Positions 1-8,149 of a stretch of 64,000 bases of DNA are shown in pieces. The DNA is from JBMDXB01 sp048594975 (GTDB lineage: Bacteria; Acidobacteriota; Vicinamibacteria; Vicinamibacterales; 2-12-FULL-66-21). Position 1 is the first letter of the stretch; each line of letters begins with the position of its first letter. Both the position numbers and the translations under genes were made by a program. The notes under the pieces are model-generated. The model was not told the origin of the DNA and did no database searches. It was given only the letters and a program-made list of their open reading frames with translations. Location of the stretch: the NCBI GenBank assembly GCA_048594975.1, contig JBMDXQ010000025.1, positions 1 to 64,000 of the forward strand, read 5' to 3'.

Positions 1-141
1 AACGCGGCCGGCTCGCCTCACCTTGCCGTCCCAATCATCCCGGCGTCCGCGTCCTCGCGAGGGACCACTGCGAGAATCGCCTCGGCGTGCCTCTCGATCA
101 AACGTGAGAAACCGTCAGTGGATTAACGTGAGAGCCAACAG

Positions 142-169
142 TGGGTCACAAGGAGATTCCTGTGACCCA
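142..169. repeat. palindromic repeat 1 (TGGGTCACA / TGTGACCCA)
   Basis: A perfect 9-bp inverted repeat: TGGGTCACA at 142-150 and TGTGACCCA at 161-169, separated by ten bases. A second, closely related palindrome lies 50 bp downstream, so this is probably one unit of an intergenic palindromic repeat family rather than a terminator, as no gene ends here. Confidence 0.6.
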
Positions 170-201
170 TCTCCGACACATGATGAGCATTGCGGTAGCT
201 T

Positions 202-224
202 GGTCACAGACACCTCCTGTGACC
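202..224. repeat. palindromic repeat 2 (GGTCACA / TGTGACC)
   Basis: A perfect 7-bp inverted repeat, GGTCACA at 202-208 and TGTGACC at 218-224. Its right arm CCTGTGACCCA matches the right arm of the palindrome at 142-169, so the two are copies of one short element. Confidence 0.55.
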
Positions 225-715
225 CAGCACCGTATCCTGCTACGAATTACCCGGCTGCCCGTCGGCCGCCGCGCCAGCGGCGTCGTTCTAGTACACAAGT
301 GCTTAGCAATCGCGGCAGCGGGCCCGCTATGCAGGAGACGCGCCGCGCCGAGCCGTTGACGGCGACGAGCCCAGCTCGATGATCGCGTACGTGATTGGCG
401 ACATCACACCGTACTTGCTCGCGTACGACTGGTGGACACCTTCGTTGTCGCCGGGTCGAACAATCGCGCCGCGAACGCTCGCGCCCAGGTGGCCGATTTG
501 AACGGCGATGGACATGCTCCTTCATGGGATACGCCCGCGGCAGGGCGCGCCGGCCTCGCGGATTCGAGTGCAGCACGGGAGGCCCAGCGCGAGCGTTATC
601 GCGTCGCCGGTAGGTTCCAGCTTGCTTGCTGAGAGCCGCGTACAAGACCAGGCGTGTCCAAATCGTTCGCGAGAGAGCGGCGGCGACCGCCACTCCGTCG
701 CCGTCGCTGAGATCT

Positions 716-1207
716 CTAGAACACGCAATTTCCTGGATCGGCAGCATCGATCCTGACCGTCTGGCCGGGCGGAACATCCAGGTAGGTCACCCAGACTTCC
801 GTGTTCTGCCCCGTCTGGTTCCGGGCCATGTGTACATGGCCCTGACCGCTGTCGACGAATGCCTGGCCGGCACCGAATGTCCGGCCCGTACAGGTCGGAT
901 CGTCGCCGGAATAGAGCGTCAGCTCGCCGCTGGTGACGAGAGCGATCGCCGGACCATGGTGGCTGTGCCATCCGGAGTGGCCGCCCGGGCCAAAGATGAT
1001 CTGCTGCATCACGGTGTCCGCCGCGTCGGCGACGTGTACGACCTCGTCTTCGTCCCTGAGCTTCAGCTTGAGATCCACTGAATCTGCAAACCCCGCTCTG
1101 GCGATCACGGTTCCGACAATGTTCGATCCAGGTGTTGCGCGAGCCACGGTGGCCGCCGCGGCGATCCCAGCAGCCGCGATGGCGAAGGATGCGATGTATC
1201 TCTTCAT
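716..1207 (-). CDS. exported cupin-domain protein
   Basis: A 163-residue protein with an N-terminal signal peptide (MKRYIASFAIAAAG, cleavage likely after residues 20-22) followed by a single small cupin barrel. The first cupin motif is visible as PGGHSGWHSHHGP, with the metal-binding HxHH cluster, and continues into TSGELTLY. The second motif is represented by GQGHVHMA. The ATG at 1207 is chosen over an upstream frame extension because GAGGAG lies about 8 bases in front of it and the signal peptide begins there. Single cupins of this exported type bind a metal and a small ligand; the substrate cannot be told from sequence. It stands alone, downstream of the regulator on the same strand, with about 115 bases between them. 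Confidence 0.8.
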   Translation of the reverse strand: MKRYIASFAIAAAGIAAAATVARATPGSNIVGTVIARAGFADSVDLKLKLRDEDEVVHVADAADTVMQQIIFGPGGHSGWHSHHGPAIALVTSGELTLYSGDDPTCTGRTFGAGQAFVDSGQGHVHMARNQTGQNTEVWVTYLDVPPGQTVRIDAADPGNCVF

Positions 1208-1322
1208 GAGCGTCTCCTCAGCGGGAGAGCCTATGAGGACGTGCGTTCCCAAAACGTTCGTGAAAGCGTTCGCGGCGACTGGCGGTCCGTGAGCTGTGGA
1301 AGGACAGCGGCGTCTCTTTCTG

Positions 1323-4300
1323 TCAGATCGAAGCCGCGAGCGACGATGCGAGAATGCGCCGCTCCAGGCTGCGGCTGTTTTGCGCTCGCGCGAGCTCCAG
1401 CGCGCTGCGGAGTGTCGCCGCGCGCTGCGTCGGCGGGTCGAACTCGCTCTTCTGGCAGTACAGGGCTGGAAGCCACCAGAGGTCGGCGCGCTTGCGCGCC
1501 ATCATGATTGCTGCATCCACGATAGAGGCCGCCCGCTCGCGGTTTCCGAGGCGCATATAGGTTTCGGCGAGCAGCGACAGATAATACGGCCGCCGCGCCT
1601 GCGCCCAGGTCGCGTCGAAGCGATCGAGCGCCGACTCGATCCTCTCGACGCCTTCGGCTGGCCGCTCGAGGCCGCGCGCCCATCCAATGAGGACATGGGC
1701 CCAGTCGCCGTAATAGGCAAAGCCGTACCGGTCGCACAGCGCCACAACGGCTTCCGCGCTGTCGAGGACCTTGCTGACATCGCGCCGCATCTGGTGCAGC
1801 ATGGCTTCGTATGCGAGGGCCAGCGCCTGGCTGTAGACGTGCTCCAGCCGTCGGGCGAACGCCACGGCCCGTTCGGCGTGTGATACTGCAGCGCGTTCAT
1901 CGCCGAGCAGCCAGAGCGAGTGCGAATAGAAAGAACGCGTAAAGACACCGAGATCCGACCCGAGCGCGGAACGTTGTGGATGCCGTTCGTCGTATGCCGC
2001 CAGTGACGCCTCGAAGTGGTGCCGGGCCACATCCAACTCCCCCATGCTCACCAGCGTTCCGGCCATCGCGTGGTGCGCCTCGCACCGGCACGATGGATCG
2101 GATTCGCTGCGCACGAGCGCCTGCTCAGCGACGTCTCGCGCGCCGCGCAAATCGCCGCGCACGATGCGGAACGTAAACGCAGCCCACATCCAGCGCACGG
2201 GCACCTCGCCGAAAGCCCCCGAGAGCGTGAACACTCGATCCAGGTTCTGCTCGATCTCCGGTGCCGCATAGCCGCGCGCCGAATTGAGCGCCACCGACAG
2301 GCTCGAGCGCAGCGCCAGCTCGCGCTCGTCGCGATCGCGCCCCGGCGTCAGCCGCTCGAGCAGCGACAACGCGTGCGTCAGGCAGCGGATCGCCTCCTCC
2401 CCGGCCGACACGCGCATGGCAACGGCAGCCGCGCGTTCGAGAAATGGCACCGCACGCGCCGGCTGACCTCCTCGGTCCAGGTGCACGGCGATGGAGGCGC
2501 TCACCTCGTCCAACCGACCGGCGAACAGCCGCTCCATCCCCTGAGCGATCCGCCGGTGAATGAGTCGTCGTCGTGCCGGACCGATGGCGGCGTATGTCAC
2601 CTCGCGGATGCGGTCGTGGCTGAAGTCCCACCGCTCGTCTGCTTGAACGCGGACGATGTGGCGGCGCCACAGTTCGTCGAGGGCGCGCACCAGCGCGTCC
2701 TCCTCGAGGTCACTAGCCTGCGCCAGGATGTCGAAGCGAAAATCACGTCCGACCGCTGACGCGACCTCGGCGGCAGCGCGTGCTTCCCCGGTTAGCAGCG
2801 CCAGCCGCGCCGCGACCACGGCCTGCACCCGCGGCAGCCCATCATCGCCCGAAGCACCGGACTGCTTCGCCAGCTCCATCCGCCCTCGTTCAACGATGAA
2901 GAGCGGATGGCCTTCGGTCGTCTGGAACGTGCGCGCGACCGTCGCCTCGTCCAGCGGATGTTCGGCGACCGCGGCGGCCAATTCCGCAGTCCCCGCCCGG
3001 TCGAGGGGACCGAGGACGAGTGCCGTCAGCAGATTCTCGCGTTCGAGATCAGCGAGCAGCCGGCCGAGCGGCGGGTTGTCCTGCTCTTCCTCGCCGCGCA
3101 GAGTGCCGACAAGGAGGCACGGCGTGCCGCCGGCCGAACGGAGGAAGTAGTGAAGCCACTCGATTGTCTCCGCATCCGCCCATTGCAGGTCGTCGAGCAC
3201 CAGCAGCAGCGGACCCGCCGACCGGAACGTCTTCGCCAGTGCCTCGAAGAATCGCAGACGCTGCCAGCTCTCGAGATCCCGTTCGGGTGCTGGAATGTCT
3301 GGGCGTGTGGCAACGATCTCTGGACGAAGCCGTGCCACATCGGTCAGTGATGCTGCATCGAGCCGCGTCAGTGTGGATTGCAGCGCATCGCTCTTCAGCC
3401 AGGCGGCGATCGGGGCGTACGCCAGCCGGCCTTCGCCGGCGTAGCACCGCGCCGTCAGCACCGTGATGCGTTGACGGCCGCACCAGCCAACCAGTTCTTC
3501 AGCGAGCCGGCTCTTGCCGATGCCCGCCTCACCCCGAATCAGGAACAGCTCGGGCCGGCCAGTCGAAGCGGTGTGCCACGCGTGGAGCAGCGCCCTCCAT
3601 TCGGCGCTGCGGCCCACGAGTGGATAGAGGACGGTACGCGGCGCCGCAGGGACGACGAGGGCCTCCGCGTCGAGGTCGACGATCTCGCGATACGTCGCGC
3701 GCGTCGCCGCGCTCGGCTGGATTCCGAGCTCCTTCTTCAGGAGTGCGGCGCACTGCTGATAGACGTGCAACGCAGTGGCACGGCCGCCGTAGCGCGCCTG
3801 ACAGCGCATCAGCGCGCACCAGCTCTGCTCGTCGAGCGGGTCGAGGCGGAGCGACTGCTGCGCGTACTGGATGGCATCGCCGAACGCGCGATCCTGCTCG
3901 AGCAGGTCGACGAGACGCGCCAGCACCTGTCTCGCACGTTGGCGGAGGCGTTCCCGATCGGAATCGATCCACTCGCCGGTCCAGCCGGGAAGGATGTCGC
4001 CCTGATATAGGCGCGCAGCCCGCTGCAGTGCGCCACGATCACCCCCCAGGCCGCGCTCGGCGTCAGCTTCGAACGCGACAACATCCACCGCCGCGCCGGT
4101 CTCGTGCCACGCGAGCGTCCGCGAGCCAGCGTCGACGAGAGCCTCCAGCGTGGGCCACGCGTCTTTGAGGTGGTGCAGTTCCCGGCGGAGGTTGGTCAGC
4201 GCCTGGGTATCGCTCGATTCCGGCCAGAGTGAGCCTGCGACTCGGTGCCGTGGGATCGGGGCGTTTCGAGCATGAAGCACCAGGAAGGCAATGAGTTGCT

Positions 4301-4397
4301 GCTGTCGCGAACTTGGCAGACGGGATGAGACATGGCCTTCAGTGAGGACGCGGAACCCGCCAAGGAGTTCGATGCGCAGGGCTGGTCGAACACCCAC
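1323..4397 (-). CDS. SARP-type transcriptional regulator with AAA ATPase and TPR regions
   Basis: A regulator of about 1024 residues. The N-terminal winged helix of the BTAD/SARP type starts with RIELLGGFRVL and includes LWPESSDTQALTNLRREL; the bacterial transcriptional activator helices follow to about residue 240. A STAND-type ATPase comes next, with Walker A GEAGIGKS and Walker B LLLVLDDLQWAD. The C-terminal 450 residues are TPR-like helices. No C-terminal LuxR helix-turn-helix is seen, so DNA binding must be N-terminal. The frame stays open to an ATG at 4634, but the extra 79 residues look non-coding. I prefer the GTG at 4397 (another GTG is at 4412); no strong ribosome-binding site decides it. 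Such proteins sense a signal through the ATPase/TPR part; the target genes are unknown. Confidence 0.8.
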   Translation of the reverse strand: MGVRPALRIELLGGFRVLTEGHVSSRLPSSRQQQLIAFLVLHARNAPIPRHRVAGSLWPESSDTQALTNLRRELHHLKDAWPTLEALVDAGSRTLAWHETGAAVDVVAFEADAERGLGGDRGALQRAARLYQGDILPGWTGEWIDSDRERLRQRARQVLARLVDLLEQDRAFGDAIQYAQQSLRLDPLDEQSWCALMRCQARYGGRATALHVYQQCAALLKKELGIQPSAATRATYREIVDLDAEALVVPAAPRTVLYPLVGRSAEWRALLHAWHTASTGRPELFLIRGEAGIGKSRLAEELVGWCGRQRITVLTARCYAGEGRLAYAPIAAWLKSDALQSTLTRLDAASLTDVARLRPEIVATRPDIPAPERDLESWQRLRFFEALAKTFRSAGPLLLVLDDLQWADAETIEWLHYFLRSAGGTPCLLVGTLRGEEEQDNPPLGRLLADLERENLLTALVLGPLDRAGTAELAAAVAEHPLDEATVARTFQTTEGHPLFIVERGRMELAKQSGASGDDGLPRVQAVVAARLALLTGEARAAAEVASAVGRDFRFDILAQASDLEEDALVRALDELWRRHIVRVQADERWDFSHDRIREVTYAAIGPARRRLIHRRIAQGMERLFAGRLDEVSASIAVHLDRGGQPARAVPFLERAAAVAMRVSAGEEAIRCLTHALSLLERLTPGRDRDERELALRSSLSVALNSARGYAAPEIEQNLDRVFTLSGAFGEVPVRWMWAAFTFRIVRGDLRGARDVAEQALVRSESDPSCRCEAHHAMAGTLVSMGELDVARHHFEASLAAYDERHPQRSALGSDLGVFTRSFYSHSLWLLGDERAAVSHAERAVAFARRLEHVYSQALALAYEAMLHQMRRDVSKVLDSAEAVVALCDRYGFAYYGDWAHVLIGWARGLERPAEGVERIESALDRFDATWAQARRPYYLSLLAETYMRLGNRERAASIVDAAIMMARKRADLWWLPALYCQKSEFDPPTQRAATLRSALELARAQNSRSLERRILASSLAASI

Positions 4398-5433
4398 CTG
4401 CCAATGGTACACATCTTCAACGAGAGGTCGACCCTCCGCGTGTTCGCATCCCCGTTCATCTGACGCCGTCCGTGCATGAGCTCCGTTCGCGACGAACGCC
4501 CAAATTCCCAGCACGAGTCTGGCAGGCAGCTCCAGTTTCAGCGGGCTGCACGCCCGCGAATTGCACCAGCGGGCGCCCACATTCGCGGCGTGAAATCCTG
4601 CGCCCGCCGCAGGTATAACAGCGCCGGCGTGCAATAGCGTGCAAGGGTCGACGGCATCCCCGGCATCCCAGGCATTCCCGGCAATGTGCTTTCTGCAACT
4701 TACAGAATCTCAAGGAGGCCCGAGAGTCCGAATCCCACTCTCTCCGCCATAATCAAATCAACAACTTACGGATATCAGTCGGCTCCAGCGTGCAAAGTGT
4801 TCTACAACCAGCGACGCCTCCACGCTCGGGTACGTGAGGCCTGCAGTATTCGAACGACGCGCCGCCGAACGCGGTGACACCGCCGCACCCCGACGAGGCA
4901 GCTGATCGATCGTCGCCCCTGGGGCCTTCTGTGAGGTCGAGCTTCCCTCGATCGGTTCCTACGTTCTCGGTCAAGCCGCGATCCCGACGGGGCGCTCGGC
5001 GGCATCCACGTGCGTGCACCGATGTCCCTCGCGAACGCCGCCGAGCGCCTCTCTTTCTCTTGCTTTCTATGACCGCTGAACACAAGGAATGCGAGATGCT
5101 CACAGAGCACGCTGACGTTGCGTGAATTAACCCGTCCACGAAATCGGATAGGTTCTACGCCCAGATTATGCGGGGGCATCGCGAGCGGACGGCGCCCAGC
5201 AATCCTCCGAGAGCGCACGAAGCTACCAATTCATGTGGTCCGCGTCCGTCACGACGGCGCTACCGTAGTCTGCGATCGCAGCTCTGACGGGTGCGAGCGT
5301 CCCGACACGAAGTGGCACCGGCTCGGCGGTCGGTTCACCGGCAGTATCGAGTGTCCCGCCGTTAACGAATGTGGCATCGAGGAAGGTTGCCGGACCCGGC
5401 CTCGGAACGCGACTTCAAAGAAGAAGGAACACC
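4398..5433. other. intergenic region between divergent regulator and amidase genes
   Basis: About 1 kb without an intact gene. Visible structure: an inverted repeat GCGGGC/GCCCGC at 4541-4557; a short tandem pattern based on GGCATCCC around 4658-4680; and the tRNA-like repeat at 4680-4748, listed separately. On the minus strand about 5230-5395 there is a roughly 55-codon open stretch ending in DADHMNW with rather coding-like composition. It has no clear start or family and could be a gene remnant or chance. Confidence 0.5.
4680..4748 (+). repeat. tRNA-Ser-like 3' fragment, left copy of a ~68-bp direct repeat
   Basis: This stretch matches 8349-8416 at roughly 85 percent; an inner block of 18 bases from 4692 (TCTGCAACTTACAGAATC) is identical. 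Its 3' part reads like the end of a tRNA: a T-arm-like GTCCGAATCCC, then TCTCTCC, G and CCA, which would fit the acceptor strand, G73 discriminator and CCA of tRNA-Ser. No matching 5' half (a GGAGAGA acceptor strand) lies upstream. With the right copy it brackets 3.7 kb, as att-site duplications do. It could also be an unrelated dispersed repeat. Confidence 0.55.
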
Positions 5434-7089
5434 ATGAAACGCATCGGCATCTCCCCATCCGCGCTCGCCTTAACCAGTCTCTGTATTGTCTTCAGCTCGG
5501 GCGTCCCTGGACCGACACGCGTCGAGGCCGGTCCACAGTGTGACGACCAGTTGAGATCTTGTGAGAAGTCACCGGACATCGACGTCACCACGCTCACTCT
5601 CACGGACGTATTGGAGGCATACGAAAGCGACCTCTTCACCGCAAAAGAGCTGGTGAAGGCGTATCTGAAACACATCGAGCGTTACGAGCCCGCTTACAAT
5701 GCGTTTACCTTCATGAACTCGCTAGCGCTGGCCCAGGCGCGGGAAGTCGATCGCAGAAGGAAAGCTGGCGAAGCGCTCGGGCCATTGGCCGGCGTCCCGA
5801 TTGTCATCAAGGAGTCGATGGACGTCGTCGGATTCCCCTCCACCGCGGGCTGGGCCCCGTTGAGCTCGCAGCTGGGAGGCATCGACCTTGTCCCCGCGCA
5901 GAACGCCACGGTCGTGCAGCGCCTGATCGACGCCGGCGCGATCATCATCGGCAAGACCAACATCCCGGCGTTCAGCGACGATGGGACGCGGGCCAACAGC
6001 AGCTGGGATGGGCCGACGTACAACGCCATCGATCGCAGCCTCGCCCCGGGGGCAAGCAGCAGCGGCACGGCGACCGCTGTCGCGGCCGGCTTCGCTCCGG
6101 CAGGTCTGGCCGAGGAAACCGGTGGCTCCATTCAGAATCCCGCGGGCGCGCAAAGCCTGGTGGGTATCAAGCCGACATTCGGTCTCGTGCCGACCAGCGG
6201 CGTTGTGCCCCTGGCGGGCAGCACGCGGGACGTGGTGGGTCCGATCGCCAGGACCGTGCGCGATGCGGCATTGATCCTGGACGCGATTGCTGGTTACTCA
6301 CCGGAGGACCCGAAGACCCTTGCGTCCGCTGGTCATATCCCGCCGGACGGCTATACCTCCCAGCTGAGCGAGACCGCGCTTCAAGGCAAGCGCGTCGGCC
6401 TCTACGGGCCCGGTTGGCGCTCGCTGGCCTTGTCGGAGGAAACGCAGGTGCTGTACGAGAACGCTATCGCGGAACTGGTGGCGCAGGGAGCCGTCGTCGT
6501 GGAAGACGCGTTCGGCGGCAGCGGCTTCGCCGAGCTGGCGTTGCCCGACGAGCCCTACGACTATCGTGGCACCGAATCGGCCGCGTACGATTTCACGCAG
6601 TACCTGCGGCGCTTGGGCATTCCTTCAATCGAGGCGTTGCGGCAGCTGATCGGCGTCTCGCCGTTCGACGAGGATCAGCCGCTCCGATGGTACGTCGAGG
6701 TACTGCCGGCATTGGCGGCGTCGCTGCAGGATCCGTCCGTCCCGCCCGCCCTCGACGAGTTCTTCGACTTGAAAGGTGCCTACCTGGCGATCTTCAACCA
6801 GGTGATGGCGGCGCACAATCTGGATGCGTTGGTATTCCCGCAGACCACCGAGGCGATTCCGGCGCTGTTCAGCGGCGATTTCATCTCGGAGACAACGGTG
6901 TCGGCAATCAACATTGCGGGTCTGCCGGCGGTCACCGTGCCCGGCGGGCAGTACCGCAACAACGCCCCATTCAGCTTGATCTTCGTGGGGCCGCTGTGGA
7001 GCGAAGCGGAGCTGCTGGGCCTCGCCCATGACTACGAGCAGGCGACGCAGCACCGAATCGTGCCGAAATTGGTCACGTCCGGCGAGTAG
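5434..7089 (+). CDS. exported amidase (amidase signature family)
   Basis: A 551-residue amidase-signature enzyme, which hydrolyses amide bonds. A signal peptide precedes a short cysteine-containing stretch. The catalytic Ser-cisSer-Lys triad is complete: Lys126 in PIVIKES, the cis-Ser among S208-S210 of GASSSGTAT, and the nucleophile Ser232 in EETGGSIQNPA. The C-terminal part contains the usual NIAGLPAVTVPGG substrate-pocket loop. The ATG at 5434 is preferred to a frame extension from 5371 because AAGGA lies 7-8 bases upstream and the hydrophobic signal begins there. It is a single gene inside the segment bounded by the two tRNA-like repeats. The substrate is unknown; exported members often act on peptides or amino-acid amides. 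Confidence 0.9.
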   Translation: MKRIGISPSALALTSLCIVFSSGVPGPTRVEAGPQCDDQLRSCEKSPDIDVTTLTLTDVLEAYESDLFTAKELVKAYLKHIERYEPAYNAFTFMNSLALAQAREVDRRRKAGEALGPLAGVPIVIKESMDVVGFPSTAGWAPLSSQLGGIDLVPAQNATVVQRLIDAGAIIIGKTNIPAFSDDGTRANSSWDGPTYNAIDRSLAPGASSSGTATAVAAGFAPAGLAEETGGSIQNPAGAQSLVGIKPTFGLVPTSGVVPLAGSTRDVVGPIARTVRDAALILDAIAGYSPEDPKTLASAGHIPPDGYTSQLSETALQGKRVGLYGPGWRSLALSEETQVLYENAIAELVAQGAVVVEDAFGGSGFAELALPDEPYDYRGTESAAYDFTQYLRRLGIPSIEALRQLIGVSPFDEDQPLRWYVEVLPALAASLQDPSVPPALDEFFDLKGAYLAIFNQVMAAHNLDALVFPQTTEAIPALFSGDFISETTVSAINIAGLPAVTVPGGQYRNNAPFSLIFVGPLWSEAELLGLAHDYEQATQHRIVPKLVTSGE

Positions 7090-7175
7090 CTGGCGACCGC
7101 GCAGGTGCGCCGCGAGCGGATTCTACCGGGGGAGCGGTGGCACTCACTCGCGGCCTCGTTTGGTCTCTGGTCTTT

Positions 7176-7205
7176 GGTTCGTCGGTTCGTGACGAACCAC
7201 GAACC
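7176..7205. repeat. hairpin in GGTTCGT array
   Basis: GGTTCGT-C-GGTTCGT on the left pairs with ACGAACC-A-CGAACC on the right, giving about 14 pairs with one bulged base. It sits 90 bp after the amidase stop codon and could end that transcript, but there is no T-run. It forms part of a longer low-complexity array rather than a dedicated terminator. Confidence 0.5.
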
Positions 7206-7432
7206 TTCTAACCACGAAGCTGCGAACCTCGGTTCGGTTCATGGGACGACGGGAACGAGATCACGATCACAGTTCAAGCCGCGGGCAGCGGAAACCGGGA
7301 CGGCGAACCCACGGACCAATGAACCAGAGACCAAAGACCAGAAGCCCAAGACCAGAAACGAGAGACCAGAGACCAAAGAAGCCTGTCGGAGGACATGGGT
7401 AATGCTCTCAGCCCGACCCGCTGCGGGACCCA

Positions 7433-7511
7433 GTGTACCGGCTCCCTAGCGACAATCGCGGTCCGGTTCGGGACCGAGAGGCCGTTGGTGCAAATCCAGT
7501 CGCCCCGACCA
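7433..7511 (+). pseudogene. degenerate tRNA-Pro (CGG anticodon) remnant
   Basis: The 3' half from the anticodon loop onward (7467-7511) has exactly the length and nearly the sequence of a tRNA-Pro(CGG). The anticodon loop is TTCGGGA at 7467-7473 with CGG at 7469-7471. A variable loop follows, then a T-arm with GGTGCAAATCC, the acceptor strand CGCCCCG and an encoded ACCA. Two things argue for decay: the invariant TTC of the T-loop has become TGC, and the 5' half keeps only scattered D-arm similarity (CTAGCGAC) with no matching acceptor strand. It may be a leftover attachment site or a duplicated, dying tRNA gene. A covariance-model scan would decide whether it could still fold. Confidence 0.55.
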
Positions 7512-7800
7512 CCTTACAATGAGCCGCTGGTTTTTTACCCACTCGGAGAGCCGCTAGTTTTTCACGACATCGAAAGCCACGACTGGGGCGTTTAGCACCA
7601 CGCCACTGCGCGGCAGGCGTCCCGCGAAATGCGATACTACTCGCGCATGGCTGGCGGTCATCGATGATCCAGATGGCGCGTGACTGGGCGGAGGACGCGA
7701 GTATTTTGTGCAACTCTGATCCTGCGCTCGTCCACGTCGCGCGGTTGGCACGCCTTCATTACGACGCCGACGAGTTGAACCGGATGCTCACCACTATACA

Positions 7801-8149
7801 TTGAAGGCCGACGAGCGGCGGATCACACATGAAGGGAAGGTCATTCGCCTCTCGCCGAAGGCCCACGACCTCCTTGTTCTGCTCGGCCGTCGGGCCGAGC
7901 AACTCGTCACGAAGGACGAACTCCTGTCTCGGGTGTGGCCCGACTCGTGCGTCGAAGAAGGGATTCTGCCGTGCACATTTCGGCGTTGCGCAAGGCCCTC
8001 GGCGACGACAAACGGTCGAGTGGGTACAGTGCGACGCGGCATTCGAACACCTGGACCGGGCCCTCGATCTGCACGATCCGGCGCTGGTGTATCTCGCAGT
8101 CGCGCCGCAGTGGGACAGCCTGCGCGACGATCCACGGTTCGTCGATTGA
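7801..8149 (+). pseudogene. winged-helix (OmpR-type) TPR regulator, broken and internally deleted
   Basis: Remains of a CadC-like regulator with an N-terminal winged helix and C-terminal TPRs. From 7801 (TTG) the frame reads a typical Trans_reg_C domain: LSPKAHDLLVLL, then LVTKDELLSRVWPDS. After VEEGIL near 7970 the frame shifts, and the domain continues in another frame as VHISALRKALGDDKRS. A third frame then gives the characteristic family C-terminus LDLHDPALVYLAVAPQWDSL followed by RDDPRFVD and a stop at 8149. Everything between the DNA-binding domain and the last TPR, normally several hundred residues, is missing. So there is at least one frameshift plus a large internal deletion, and the gene cannot be functional. 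Confidence 0.65.

Larger units (their letters stand above)
1..715. other. intergenic region, no credible gene
   Basis: No reading frame here has coding character: overlapping frames on both strands give arginine/serine-rich translations typical of shadow frames in GC-rich DNA. The only structure I can see is a pair of inverted repeats near 142-226, listed separately. The downstream part (about 400-715) holds nothing recognisable. Confidence 0.6.
7090..7663. other. intergenic region with degenerate short-motif arrays
   Basis: No gene. From 7160 to 7390 the sequence is built from degenerate repeats of two short motifs and their complements: GGTTCG/CGAACC (7176-7250) and CCAGAGACCAAAG-type units (7320-7380). 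The latter are inverted relative to TGGTCTCTGGTCTTTGG at about 7160. A tRNA-Pro remnant follows at 7433-7511. From 7664 a 46-codon open frame runs to 7804; it has no recognisable family and I do not call it. Confidence 0.55.

Noticed and set aside
4398..4634. N-terminal extension of the SARP regulator to the ATG at 4634
   Set aside because: The 79 extra residues are low in protein character and the family begins at the RIELLGGF strand.
4680..4748. Complete tRNA-Ser gene
   Set aside because: Only the T-arm and 3' acceptor strand are recognisable; no 5' acceptor, D-arm or valid anticodon loop could be found upstream.
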